Assembly (NCBI RefSeq): GCF_900094925.1
Contig: NZ_FMAY01000009.1
Coordinates: forward strand, 62,001-126,000
DNA: 64,000 bases
Direction of reading: 5' to 3'
DNA from: Kosakonia oryzendophytica
Lineage (GTDB): Bacteria > Pseudomonadota > Gammaproteobacteria > Enterobacterales > Enterobacteriaceae
Shown: positions 56,851 to 64,000 of the stretch, in pieces
Layout of the letters: each line of letters begins with the position of its first letter
Numbering within the stretch: the first letter of the stretch is position 1
Notes under the pieces: model-generated
What the model was told of the DNA's origin: nothing
What the model saw: the letters and a program-made list of their open reading frames with translations, nothing else
Databases searched by the model: none
Made by a program: the position numbers and the translations under genes

Positions 56851-57072
56851 ATGACCAAAAATGTAGTGGTAATTCGCGCCGGTGGTAAGGTTGAAAACGT
56901 AACCGTGGAAGATAATGCAAAATCGGTTACGTTCAAAAATGAGCAGAGCTCGTTTCTCGAAATTCCCATTGAATCCTGGGATCTTGATGGCGAAACATTT
57001 CTTGTCGCCCGATTCTCTGACCTGGTCACTTCGCAGGAAACTGAACAGGCCATCCGTCAATTCTACTCATAA
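56851..57072 (+). CDS. Hypothetical small protein, 73 residues
   Basis: Small acidic protein read as one compact beta-rich domain (TKNVVVIRAGGKVENVTVE start), no signal or membrane segment. A ribosome site (GAGGTAACC) precedes the ATG and a terminator follows, so it looks like a real gene. It may be paired with the next gene, 44 nt downstream. Family not recognised. Confidence 0.75.
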   Translation: MTKNVVVIRAGGKVENVTVEDNAKSVTFKNEQSSFLEIPIESWDLDGETFLVARFSDLVTSQETEQAIRQFYS

Positions 57073-57073
57073 C

Positions 57074-57094
57074 AACCGCCTGCGGGCGGTTTTC
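57074..57094 (+). terminator. Terminator after the 73-residue gene
   Basis: AACCGCC-TGCG-GGCGGTT followed by TTC, 2 nt after the stop codon. Confidence 0.75.
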
Positions 57095-57116
57095 AATACC
57101 AGATGCGGAGATCAAA

Positions 57117-57542
57117 ATGGAAAATCAACGTGAAGTGCCCGCGGCAATAACGCCCACGATCAGTACGCAGGACAGCGCCTTATCTCACCTGGTATCCTGT
57201 GCGAATTTAGGTGCGGGAATGGTGGTCACGCTGGTTGTCGACGGTCAGGTTGTCGCCGGAGAACTGGTTTCCGGGCAGGAGTATGCCTTATTTACCGCCA
57301 AAGCGATCCGCTCTGTTCCCGGCGATGAATCGGTGACAAACTCTATCGCCCGGTTCTTTGACGATCTGGCTGAAGATTATCGCGTTGACGATGACCATGT
57401 TATTCCACTTAATTATTTGCATATTAAAGATCCGTCATGGATGACCGGAAATGCGGGGTGGACCAGCGTTAAAGGAACCATATTACGCGTGCATATTGCG
57501 AAGGTGAGCGGTTTTTCTTTAGGCAAAGCCAAAAACGCGTAA
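57117..57542 (+). CDS. GvpU-like protein
   Basis: 141-residue protein resembling the gas-vesicle accessory protein GvpU: a helix, a VVTLVVDGQVVAGELVSGQEY strand pair, an acidic helix (IARFFDDLAED) and a final GTILRVHIAKVSGFSLGKA motif. It has the family's length. No gas-vesicle genes are present in the window, so the name reflects similarity rather than proven role; enterobacterial homologues are usually solitary. Confidence 0.65.
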   Translation: MENQREVPAAITPTISTQDSALSHLVSCANLGAGMVVTLVVDGQVVAGELVSGQEYALFTAKAIRSVPGDESVTNSIARFFDDLAEDYRVDDDHVIPLNYLHIKDPSWMTGNAGWTSVKGTILRVHIAKVSGFSLGKAKNA

Positions 57543-57558
57543 CGGAATATGTCAATAA

Positions 57559-57581
57559 AAGGGCCTCAACAAGAGGCCCTT
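57559..57581. terminator. Bidirectional terminator
   Basis: AAGGGCCTC-AACAA-GAGGCCCTT. On the minus strand it is followed by TTTTATT just past the zinc-ribbon gene's stop; on the plus strand it closes the GvpU-like gene. Confidence 0.85.
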
Positions 57582-57753
57582 ACTCTATTACCTGCTTCGG
57601 CCACCTTTTCCTTCGTAGCACGGGAATACAGGATTTTGCCGTCAGTCTCGTACCACAAACCGAGCAAATTGCACCATGAGGCTGATGCCGGCCCGGGCAG
57701 AATGTCGTGAATAAAAATTTTTGACTGCTGCAAACCGGGCATTGAAATTTAAT
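57580..57753 (-). CDS. ymcF: YmcF-like cold-shock small zinc-ribbon protein with non-AUG start
   Basis: A 57-codon frame encodes a compact zinc ribbon: KFQCPVC near the start, then FCPGRHQPHGAICSVCG, matching the E. coli YmcF/YnfQ small proteins, which are known to use non-AUG starts. No ATG or GTG is available; the likely start is ATT at 57753 (giving IKFQCPVC), preceded by GGAGGGG. That Shine-Dalgarno can pair with CCCC four nucleotides later. A terminator sits exactly at the stop codon. In E. coli such genes lie near csp genes; none is here. Standard gene finders would miss it. Confidence 0.65.
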   Translation of the reverse strand: MKFQCPVCSSQKFLFTTFCPGRHQPHGAICSVCGTRLTAKSCIPVLRRKRWPKQVIE

Positions 57754-57913
57754 ATTGGGGATAACCCCTCCGGCCTGTTGAATGGAAAGCTGAAGTTAAC
57801 ACAATAAGTTCATTCTGAAAGATATATCGTCAGTGATTTCAACAGTAAAACGTTTCGCTGACGGAAATATTCCGCCCACAACCCTCACGCAGTAAGCGCG
57901 ATGTGGTTTTTTC

Positions 57914-57930
57914 CGTTTAGATACCGTTGA
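57914..57930 (+). promoter_or_regulatory. PhoP box of mgrR
   Basis: CGTTTA-GATAC-CGTTGA is a direct repeat with the 11-nt period of PhoP boxes. TAAATT at 57943-57948 lies 12 nt beyond it, the spacing of PhoP-activated promoters lacking a -35. Confidence 0.75.
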
Positions 57931-57954
57931 GGATGGCGATGTTAAATTATGTAC

Positions 57955-58048
57955 GATCCGTTAACCAGATCGTTTGAGTTAGCGTATAAAGCAAAACATA
58001 AAACTATCCATGCAAGCATTGACCGCCGTTATCTGGCGGTTTTTTTTT
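57955..58048 (+). ncRNA. mgrR: MgrR small RNA
   Basis: A transcript of about 94 nt is predicted from the PhoP-type promoter to a strong terminator (ACCGCC-GTTATCT-GGCGGT and nine T, 58022-58048). E. coli MgrR is a 98-nt Hfq-dependent sRNA located beside mgtS, controlled by PhoPQ, and represses eptB and ygdQ. Position, length and promoter fit; I could not align the sequence. The exact 5' end is estimated. Confidence 0.75.
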
Positions 58049-58069
58049 GTTCATCAGCCAGAAAAAGAA

Positions 58070-58101
58070 ACGGCCCTTTACGTTTTTGCGTAAAGGGCCG
58101 T
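58070..58101 (-). terminator. Terminator of mgtS
   Basis: ACGGCCCTTTACG and CGTAAAGGGCCGT form a 13-bp stem, followed on the minus strand by TTTCTTTTT. Confidence 0.85.
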
Positions 58102-58126
58102 CGCGGTGGGGGATTATCGTCGTTCA

Positions 58127-58222
58127 TCAGTCATCCCATTTATGGCTAAAATAAGCAGCCAGAAAACCAGAAAACAATACAATTCCCAGTACTGCGATAA
58201 ATACGTGCATATTTCCCATCAT
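58127..58222 (-). CDS. mgtS: Small membrane protein MgtS (YneM)
   Basis: 31 residues: MMGNMHVFIAVLGIVLFSGF followed by LAAYFSHKWDD, nearly identical to E. coli MgtS. It is an inner-membrane protein made at low magnesium that stabilises the MgtA importer and acts on PitA. GGAGG precedes the start at 58222. A PhoP box and -10 lie upstream at 58284-58318. Confidence 0.93.
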   Translation of the reverse strand: MMGNMHVFIAVLGIVLFSGFLAAYFSHKWDD

Positions 58223-58283
58223 GTTAAACCTCCATCTAATGTACGAACTGACCTCTCTTACCTTAATTTGCCGCGATGGAGAT

Positions 58284-58318
58284 ATATTAACCGGGTAAAT
58301 CTAAATAAAAGCTGAATA
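58284..58318 (-). promoter_or_regulatory. PhoP box and -10 of mgtS
   Basis: On the minus strand TATTCA-GCTTT-TATTTA (58302-58318) fits the PhoP direct repeat with mismatches; TAATAT (58284-58289) follows after 12 nt. Confidence 0.6.
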
Positions 58319-58325
58319 GTGTGAA

Positions 58326-59330
58326 TTATTTCGTGGGAAGCGTAAATTTCTTCCGATACATCGCCGGGGAAATACCGTGCTGTTGGTGAAAATGGTGACG
58401 TAATGATGCGGCATTGCCAAATCCACTATGCCCGGCGATAAGATCAATACTCATCCGCGACGTGACCAGCAACTCCTGTGCGCGCAGGAGCCGTTCCTGT
58501 AAAATCCAGCGCTGTGGCGTGGTTCCGGTAGACTCCTGAAAACGGCGTAAAAAGGTACGTGGGCTCATGCCTGTGCGCTGTGCCAGCGAGGTAACCGTAT
58601 GTGGCTGTGCCAGCTGTTGGTGGAGAAAATCGAACAACTGCCCCAGTTGCTTACTCTCCCGGGTTCGGGCTACCGGGCGGGTGAGGTGCTGCGTTTGCGA
58701 ACCATCGCGGTGCGGCTGTACCACAAGGCGCTGTGCGACAAGATTGGCTATTTCGATACCAAAGTCCTGTCGCACCACGTGCAGACACAGGTCGATACCT
58801 GCCGCGCTACCGGCAGACGTCATCACGTTTCCCTCATCGTAATAGAGCGCATCTTCCAGCACATCTATTGTCGGATAGTGCTCACGCAGCAGCGGCGTGT
58901 AGCGCCAGTGGGTGGTCGCTTTACGCCCGTTCAACAGGCCGGCAGCCGCCAGCACAAAGACACCGGAACAGATTGAGATGATGCGGCAACCCCGCAGGCT
59001 GGCTGCCCGCAAGGCAGCGCACAATGTCTCAGGAACCGGCATTTGCGCGCCGCGCCAGCCGGGAACCACAATCGTGTCAGCAGTGGCGAGCAGCGCCAGC
59101 CCCCCCTCCGTCAGGACGCGAATACCGCCCGTGGCGCGAAGCTCACCTTCTTCTATGGCCGCCACCGCAAAGCTGTACCAGCTATCGCCCATCTCCGGGC
59201 GTGGCAGACCAAAAATCTCCACGGCCACGCCAAACTCAAATGTGCACAGGCCATCGTAGGCGAGGGCAATAACGCGATGGCGCGATGCAGTACGTCGTAA
59301 AGTTGTCATTATCCTGGTGTTATCTGGCAT
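58326..59330 (-). CDS. ftrA: GlxA/FtrA-type AraC-family regulator
   Basis: 334-residue regulator: an N-terminal DJ-1/PfpI-like domain (ALAYDGLCTFEFGVAVEIFG, later CSGVFVLAAAGLL with the nucleophile-elbow cysteine) and a C-terminal AraC DNA-binding domain with two helix-turn-helix units (SLAQRTGMSPRTFLRRFQ, GHSGFGNAASLRHHF). The start could also be 59309. Divergently placed to a rhodanese gene, the usual FtrA partner. Confidence 0.87.
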   Translation of the reverse strand: MPDNTRIMTTLRRTASRHRVIALAYDGLCTFEFGVAVEIFGLPRPEMGDSWYSFAVAAIEEGELRATGGIRVLTEGGLALLATADTIVVPGWRGAQMPVPETLCAALRAASLRGCRIISICSGVFVLAAAGLLNGRKATTHWRYTPLLREHYPTIDVLEDALYYDEGNVMTSAGSAAGIDLCLHVVRQDFGIEIANLVAQRLVVQPHRDGSQTQHLTRPVARTRESKQLGQLFDFLHQQLAQPHTVTSLAQRTGMSPRTFLRRFQESTGTTPQRWILQERLLRAQELLVTSRMSIDLIAGHSGFGNAASLRHHFHQQHGISPAMYRKKFTLPTK

Positions 59331-59397
59331 AGAGACGGGCAGTGAGATTGTATTGTTTTGGTTAGAGTAGTGTTAACACAAACACGGAGAAAGCACT

Positions 59398-59793
59398 ATG
59401 AGCTATGTGACCGATATTCCCGCCGCTTCGCCGGAAGAAGCCGCCAGCCACTTTATGCACCGCCTGAGCGTAGAAACCGATTGTGCGGATGTGCACCATG
59501 CCATCAGCCAGCAGGATCAGGATTTTGTGTTGTTACACGTGGTGGGTAGCCCTGAAACGTTTGCCCGTCGCCATCTCCCCGGCGCGCTGCATTTACCGCA
59601 CAGTCAGATGACTCCGGAGCGTATGGCACAGTGGCCAGCAGACACATTGTTTGTTGTCTATTGCGCCGGGCCGCACTGCAACGGTGCCGATCGCGCGGCG
59701 CTGAAACTGGCGCGGATGGGACTGGCGGTGAAAATTATGCTCGGTGGGATCACCGGCTGGGAAGATGAAGGCTATACCTTTGCCCACGGGTAA
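59398..59793 (+). CDS. Rhodanese-like sulfurtransferase
   Basis: 131-residue single rhodanese domain with the active-site cysteine loop VVYCAGPHCNGAD and the RRHLPGALHLPH entry motif. It would transfer sulfane sulfur. Divergent from ftrA with 67 nt between them, so probably a target of that regulator. Confidence 0.9.
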   Translation: MSYVTDIPAASPEEAASHFMHRLSVETDCADVHHAISQQDQDFVLLHVVGSPETFARRHLPGALHLPHSQMTPERMAQWPADTLFVVYCAGPHCNGADRAALKLARMGLAVKIMLGGITGWEDEGYTFAHG

Positions 59794-59909
59794 GGCCCTG
59801 ATGCGGGCTAAGCGTGAGAGTTTCATCTTCGTGCACTCAAGTTGAAATTTATTCATGTCCCGTGAATTTTTCTCGTTTGCGGTCAGCGGCCCGGTGTGAC
59901 ATTTTATTT

Positions 59910-59933
59910 GGACATTTAGCCGTCCAGAAGGCT
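59910..59933 (+). promoter_or_regulatory. Three tandem MetJ boxes
   Basis: GGACATTT-AGCCGTCC-AGAAGGCT matches three repeats of AGACGTCT at 5, 6 and 6 of 8 positions, in phase. It lies 66 nt upstream of a methionine-synthase-like gene. Confidence 0.6.
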
Positions 59934-59998
59934 GAAAATTCAAATAATGAATTATCACGCCGGGTAACCATCTGCCCAGGCGCACGAGGAGAAGCAGT

Positions 59999-61102
59999 AT
60001 GCAGCGACATCAGGCCCCATTCCGCGCTGACGTAGTCGGCAGTTTTTTACGTCCGGACGCCATCAAACAGGCGCGTCAGCAGTTTGCTCAGGGTGACATC
60101 ACCGCACAGCAGTTGCGCAGCGTGGAAGATGAAGCCATTCGTCAGGTTGTTGAGCAACAGTGCGCCTGCGGCCTGCATGTGGTGACCGACGGTGAGTTTC
60201 GCCGTGCATGGTGGCATTTTGACTTCTTCGACGGTCTGGAAGGTGTGGAGCGCTACGACGCTGACAAAGGTATTCAATTTAATGGCGTGCAAACCAAAGC
60301 GCACGGCGTACGGGTGATCGACAAGCTGCGTTTCGGCAATCACCCGATGCTGGCGGATTTTCGTTATCTGAAAAGCATCAGCGGCAATGCCCAGCCGAAG
60401 ATGACCATTCCCAGCCCGAGCGTGCTGCACTTCCGCGGCGGACGTAAAGATATCGACGCGACAGTCTATCCGCATCTGGATGCCTATTTTGATGACCTGG
60501 CGACCACCTGGCGCGACGCGATCCACGCGTTTTACGCCGCAGGTTGCCGCTATTTGCAACTGGATGACACCGTCTGGGCCTATCTGTGTTCTGACGATCA
60601 GCGTCGACAAATCCGTGAGCGTGGCGACGATCCGGATGCGCTGGCACGCATTTACGCCCGGGTGATTAACCAGGCACTGGAAGGCAAGCCGGAGGATTTA
60701 ACCGTCGGGCTGCATGTTTGTCGTGGTAACTTCCGCTCCACCTGGATTTCGGAAGGGGGCTATGAGCCGGTAGCGGAAGTGCTATTTGGCAGCGTCAATG
60801 TTGATGCCTTCTTTCTCGAATATGACAATGACCGCTCCGGCGATTTTGCACCGCTGCGTTTTGTCCGCCCCGGCAAACAGCAAGTGGTGCTGGGCCTGAT
60901 CACCACCAAAAATGGCGAGCTGGAAAACCCGGAGGGTATCAAGGCGCGTATTCAGGAAGCAGCGAAATTTGTCGACATCAACCAGATTTGCCTCAGCCCG
61001 CAGTGCGGTTTTGCCTCAACGGAAGAGGGCAATACCCTGACGCCAGCACAACAGTGGGACAAGGTTCGGCTGGTGACGCAGATTGCCGAACAGGTGTGGT
61101 AA
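59999..61102 (+). CDS. MetE C-terminal-domain-like protein (cobalamin-independent methionine synthase II family)
   Basis: 367-residue TIM-barrel protein of the YxjG/MetE-C family. The zinc ligands are recognisable in VGLHVCRGN and ISLSPQCGF-type segments (LHVCRGNFR; QICLSPQCGFAS), and the start VVGSFLRPD is typical. It lacks the N-terminal domain of MetE, so it may use a methyl donor other than methyltetrahydrofolate-triglutamate. GAGGAG ribosome site. MetJ boxes upstream support a place in methionine metabolism. Confidence 0.88.
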   Translation: MQRHQAPFRADVVGSFLRPDAIKQARQQFAQGDITAQQLRSVEDEAIRQVVEQQCACGLHVVTDGEFRRAWWHFDFFDGLEGVERYDADKGIQFNGVQTKAHGVRVIDKLRFGNHPMLADFRYLKSISGNAQPKMTIPSPSVLHFRGGRKDIDATVYPHLDAYFDDLATTWRDAIHAFYAAGCRYLQLDDTVWAYLCSDDQRRQIRERGDDPDALARIYARVINQALEGKPEDLTVGLHVCRGNFRSTWISEGGYEPVAEVLFGSVNVDAFFLEYDNDRSGDFAPLRFVRPGKQQVVLGLITTKNGELENPEGIKARIQEAAKFVDINQICLSPQCGFASTEEGNTLTPAQQWDKVRLVTQIAEQVW

Positions 61103-61111
61103 GCGTGGGAC

Positions 61112-61138
61112 ACCGGCGCGTAACGCGCCGGTTTTTTT
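61112..61138 (+). terminator. Rho-independent terminator of the MetE-like gene
   Basis: ACCGGCGCG-TAA-CGCGCCGGT followed by seven T. Confidence 0.93.
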
Positions 61139-62339
61139 ATTGCGTCTGCACAACGCCCCACGGGCGGATTTGCATCCCCCGTATCATCATCAGCCAGGCC
61201 AGCACAATGGTGATTATTAAAATAATAAACAGTGACCAGGCGGGTAACGTGGTCAAAATAATGCCGGTGATTAAGGGATTCATTGCCGCACCGAGCCAGC
61301 CCAGCGCCTGAGCCGAGAAGTAGGTGGCTTTCATTCCCGCTGGCGCAATGTTGTCGATCAGCAGGTATTCGCCTGGCGCGTAGATCACCTCACCCAGCGT
61401 GAAAACGGCGGCGGAAAGCCCCCACAGCCACAGATTGTTGCCGGACAACATAAAGCCGAGCAGACCTATCATAAAACATACCGTACCGGTCGCCATCAGC
61501 GGGCGCAGGTTAGCGGCGTTGAGTTTTCGCCCTACGGCATATTGAAGCGTGACCACCACGGCGGCATTAACCGGCAGCACCACGGCGACCACACGCTCAG
61601 CGAAATCACTGCTTGCCACGGCCATAACATACTGGGAGAGGCAGGAAGCGAAAGAACCGGCAACAAACGAGGCGAGGAAGTTCGACAGCGTGAACCAGCC
61701 GAGCGCTTTGTCTTTCAGTAATACTGAGGGTTGCCAGACTGCCGGGCCGTCTGTGCCTGCGCCTTGGGCCACACGCCTGACATAGAACTGAATAAACACC
61801 AGCGGGAACGCGGCGCACACTGCCGCCAGCCAGAACGGCAGATTGATGCTCTGCATCACCAATAGGGTGCCGAGCGGGGGGCCGACGGTCCAGCCAATAT
61901 TCAGCACGGTGTAGTTTAGCGAGAAGATCTTCGCCTTCGCTGTCGGGGTAAGCGTATCGGCAAAATAGGCTTTCAGTACGGTGGAAAACACCGAGTATGC
62001 GCAGTTAATCAGGGCAAAAAACAGCACCACCAGTCCTGCATGATCGACCAGCGGAATGGCGGCGAAACCGACGATAAACGCGGTAATCGCGAGCAACATA
62101 TAGCGCTTTTTATCGAACTTATCCGCCAGCATGCCGAAACCGAGGCTAAAGACCACGCCAATGGTCAGCGCAAGCGTCATGGCGTAACCAACCTGATCGA
62201 CCGCCATGCCATACTGGCGATTGAGGTAAATGGTCATAAAGGGCAGCGTCGCGCCGCGCCCGATGGTGAGTAACAGCGATGAGGCCAGCAAAGCGGCGGT
62301 AGAGCGTGTTTGCGTTGAGATCATTGGCTTATCCGACAT
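61137..62339 (-). CDS. ydeE: MFS exporter YdeE
   Basis: About 400 residues, twelve membrane segments, MFS signature ADKFDKKRYML. It matches E. coli YdeE, reported to export dipeptides/arabinose. The start is 62339 (MSDKPM) or 62324 (MISTQTR); the frame is open to 62603 but that part does not look like protein. Confidence 0.92.
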   Translation of the reverse strand: MSDKPMISTQTRSTAALLASSLLLTIGRGATLPFMTIYLNRQYGMAVDQVGYAMTLALTIGVVFSLGFGMLADKFDKKRYMLLAITAFIVGFAAIPLVDHAGLVVLFFALINCAYSVFSTVLKAYFADTLTPTAKAKIFSLNYTVLNIGWTVGPPLGTLLVMQSINLPFWLAAVCAAFPLVFIQFYVRRVAQGAGTDGPAVWQPSVLLKDKALGWFTLSNFLASFVAGSFASCLSQYVMAVASSDFAERVVAVVLPVNAAVVVTLQYAVGRKLNAANLRPLMATGTVCFMIGLLGFMLSGNNLWLWGLSAAVFTLGEVIYAPGEYLLIDNIAPAGMKATYFSAQALGWLGAAMNPLITGIILTTLPAWSLFIILIITIVLAWLMMIRGMQIRPWGVVQTQ

Positions 62340-62519
62340 GCGTGTTGTTATATTTTTTTGTGATGTATACAGCAATAACATGCATAAAGTGCGAAGTACA
62401 CCCGCATGTTTGTCGCGAAATGCCTTAACTGACCTACCTGATTTAATGATCTGTCGCTGTACATTTTTTTGCGTTAACGTAAATTTTTTACAAAATTTTA
62501 AACTACACAGGGGCGAAGA

Positions 62520-63416
62520 ATGGCGCGTAAAGATGTCCTGCTGGCGATGTTGGTAGTGGTAGCGTGGGGGCTTAACTTTGTGGTCATAAAAGTCGGTCTG
62601 CACGCTATGCCGCCATTAATGCTGGCAGGTTTGCGCTTTGTACTGGTGGCGTTTCCGGCGCTGTTGTTTGTGGCGCGTCCCAAAATCCCACTCTCTTTAC
62701 TGTTGGGGTATGGACTGACCATCAGCTTTGGGCAATTTGCTTTTCTGTTTTGCGCCATCAAGTTTGGTATGCCCGCCGGTCTGGCTTCGCTGGTGCTACA
62801 GGCGCAGGCATTTTTTACCATCGTCCTTGGCGCGGGCGTGTTTGGCGAACGCTTACAGGCGAAACAGCTGGTCGGGATAACGCTGGCTATTCTCGGTGTG
62901 CTGGTGCTGATTGAGTCAAGCCTCACCGGGCAGCATGTGCCGATGGTCGGTTTCATCCTCACCCTGGCCGGGGCATTTAGCTGGGCCTGCGGCAATATCT
63001 TCAATAAAAAAATTATGCAGCACACATCCCGGCCCGCGGTGATGTCACTGGTGGTGTGGAGTGCATTGATCCCGATTGTTCCGTTTATGCTGGCGTCGCT
63101 CGTTGTCGACGGTCCTGCTGCTATCCTGCAAAGCCTGGTGAGTATTGATGTGACAACGCTGTTGTCGCTGGTCTATCTGGCGTTTGTCGCCACCATTATC
63201 GGTTACGGTATTTGGGGATCCCTGTTGGGACGCTATGAAACCTGGCGTGTGGCGCCGCTGTCTTTGCTGGTGCCGGTGGTGGGGATGGCGAGCGCGGCGT
63301 TGCTGCTGGGCGAAACGTTGTCGGTATGGCAACTGCTCGGAGCATTATTGGTGATGGCAGGGCTCTATATCAATGTGTTTGGTTTTCGTTTACGTCGTGC
63401 GGTGCAGGCAGGATAA
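62520..63416 (+). CDS. eamA: Cysteine/O-acetylserine exporter EamA
   Basis: 298-residue DMT-superfamily inner-membrane exporter with ten helices in two EamA repeats (WGLNFVVIKVGL; ...GACGNIFNKKI region). Nearly identical in layout to E. coli EamA (YdeD). It follows an intergenic region divergent from ydeE. Confidence 0.95.
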   Translation: MARKDVLLAMLVVVAWGLNFVVIKVGLHAMPPLMLAGLRFVLVAFPALLFVARPKIPLSLLLGYGLTISFGQFAFLFCAIKFGMPAGLASLVLQAQAFFTIVLGAGVFGERLQAKQLVGITLAILGVLVLIESSLTGQHVPMVGFILTLAGAFSWACGNIFNKKIMQHTSRPAVMSLVVWSALIPIVPFMLASLVVDGPAAILQSLVSIDVTTLLSLVYLAFVATIIGYGIWGSLLGRYETWRVAPLSLLVPVVGMASAALLLGETLSVWQLLGALLVMAGLYINVFGFRLRRAVQAG

Positions 63417-63426
63417 GCGAGAAAAA

Positions 63427-63445
63427 GCCCCGCAGTGTGCGGGGC
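63427..63445. terminator. Terminator between eamA and marB
   Basis: GCCCCGC-AGTGT-GCGGGGC with A-run before and after; on the minus strand TTTTTC follows, closing marRAB. Confidence 0.88.
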
Positions 63446-63452
63446 AAAACGG

Positions 63453-63671
63453 TTAGCCGCGCTGATTGTAATACGGCACGCCTAATTCGTCGGATTTGTC
63501 GCTCCCCGCGCCCATATGGTTAAAATCATACGGCGAGGTTTGTTGGGCAGCGGCGGGTAAAATCATCGTGTCGCGCGCGTTCTGCTGTGCGGGATGATTA
63601 AATTGCTCCGCATAACTCTGGCCGGAAACCAACACCAGCAGGGTGACGGCGGCACAGGCGATACGTTTCAT
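63453..63671 (-). CDS. marB: MarB
   Basis: 72-residue periplasmic protein; signal peptide ends SYAE, mature part has the MarB block FNHMGAGSDKSDELGVPYYNQ. Last gene of marRAB; lowers marA transcription in E. coli by an unknown route. Confidence 0.93.
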   Translation of the reverse strand: MKRIACAAVTLLVLVSGQSYAEQFNHPAQQNARDTMILPAAAQQTSPYDFNHMGAGSDKSDELGVPYYNQRG

Positions 63672-63702
63672 ACTTTCCTCGATACGTCTTTAAAACAGGC
63701 GA

Positions 63703-64000
63703 TTAGCAACTACAGTGATTGAGTGGCAGGAGATACCGGGATTCTCCGGGCATATCCGTGACACGGAATTTATGCGGCGGCACGTCGAAATAGTTCTTAA
63801 ACGTGCGGGTCAGGGTTTGTTGCGATTCAAACCCATAACGCTCTGCCAGATACAGGATCGGTTCGTTGCTCTCCTTGAGCTTTTGCGCAATTTCCGTCAG
63901 CTTGCGGCTGCGAATGTATTGGCCCAGCGAATGACCAGTCTCTTTTTTAAACATCCGTTGCAGGTGCCACTTGGAGTAACCGGAACGCTCTGACACTTTT
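63703..64000 (-). CDS. marA: MarA, N-terminus outside window
   Basis: AraC-family activator of the multiple-antibiotic-resistance regulon. The visible 98 codons cover most of the protein: first recognition helix ([14 protein letters not shown]) and the second ([17 protein letters not shown]), both conserved. The first ~30 codons lie past the window end. Confidence 0.95.
   Translation of the reverse strand, partial: KVSERSGYSKWHLQRMFKKETGHSLGQYIRSRKLTEIAQKLKESNEPILYLAERYGFESQQTLTRTFKNYFDVPPHKFRVTDMPGESRYLLPLNHCSC

Noticed and set aside
61137-62603. 488-residue form of YdeE
   Set aside because: The first ~85 residues are not protein-like and cover the divergent eamA promoter.
1-64000. tRNA, rRNA, prophage or insertion sequences
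   Set aside because: No tRNA-like cloverleaf, integrase, transposase or terminal inverted repeats were seen.

Overview
The window is a chromosomal segment of an Enterobacteriaceae member. From mdtJI rightwards the gene order matches the Escherichia coli/Salmonella stretch between the mdtJI and marRAB regions: mdtJI, ydgD, ydgU, asr, ynfM, ynfL, mlc, ynfK, an osmU-type ABC transporter, dmsD-ynfHGE, ynfD, ynfC, speG, ynfB, ynfA, rspA, ydfI, ydfZ, rspR, ydfG, dcp, mgrR, mgtS, ydeE, eamA, marB, marA. The osmU operon, ftrA and several accessory genes show it is not E. coli K-12; a Kosakonia/Enterobacter-type genus is plausible but cannot be fixed from sequence reading alone.

Layout. 1-5418: end of a two-component sensor kinase, then a lipoprotein adaptor and an RND pump. 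5477-19243: the most interesting part, an eight-gene minus-strand operon of large proteins I cannot assign. Several are diverged paralogues of each other. One ends in a Hint (hedgehog/intein) self-processing domain and one carries an alpha/alpha-toroid terpene-cyclase-like region with a DVDDTA motif. 19244-20747: AT-rich regulatory DNA and a scrambled oligopeptide-ABC pseudogene. 20748-25142: an AI-2E-family permease, the spermidine exporter MdtJI and a CHASE4-like GGDEF/EAL protein. 25144-44163: conserved backbone including acid-shock asr, mlc, a frameshifted osmU transporter and a Tat-dependent DMSO/selenate reductase-type operon. 44276-51370: a hexuronate/mannonate cassette (rspA, uxaC homologue, GPH permease, ydfI, rspR). 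51460-57542: ydfG, dcp, a hexapeptide acetyltransferase, a structured intergenic element, an orphan flagellin with its own sigma-28 promoter, and two small genes, one GvpU-like. 57543-64000: a YmcF-like zinc-ribbon gene with a non-AUG start, the PhoP-controlled mgrR sRNA and mgtS, an FtrA-type regulator with a rhodanese, a MetE-like protein behind MetJ boxes, ydeE, eamA, marB and the end of marA.

How it works together. The 14-kb operon is tightly packed (overlaps or gaps of 2-75 nt), has no visible signal peptides or membrane segments, and looks built to make a cytoplasmic multi-protein assembly in near-stoichiometric amounts. One subunit could be cleaved or tagged through its Hint thioester. 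The mannonate cassette encodes a path from glucuronate via fructuronate and mannonate to 2-keto-3-deoxygluconate under the GntR-family regulator RspR; an ATGGTAG motif recurs upstream of rspA, ydfI and rspR. PhoP boxes frame mgrR and mgtS.

Functions for recognised genes rest on protein-family resemblance read by eye. No database search or structure prediction was possible.
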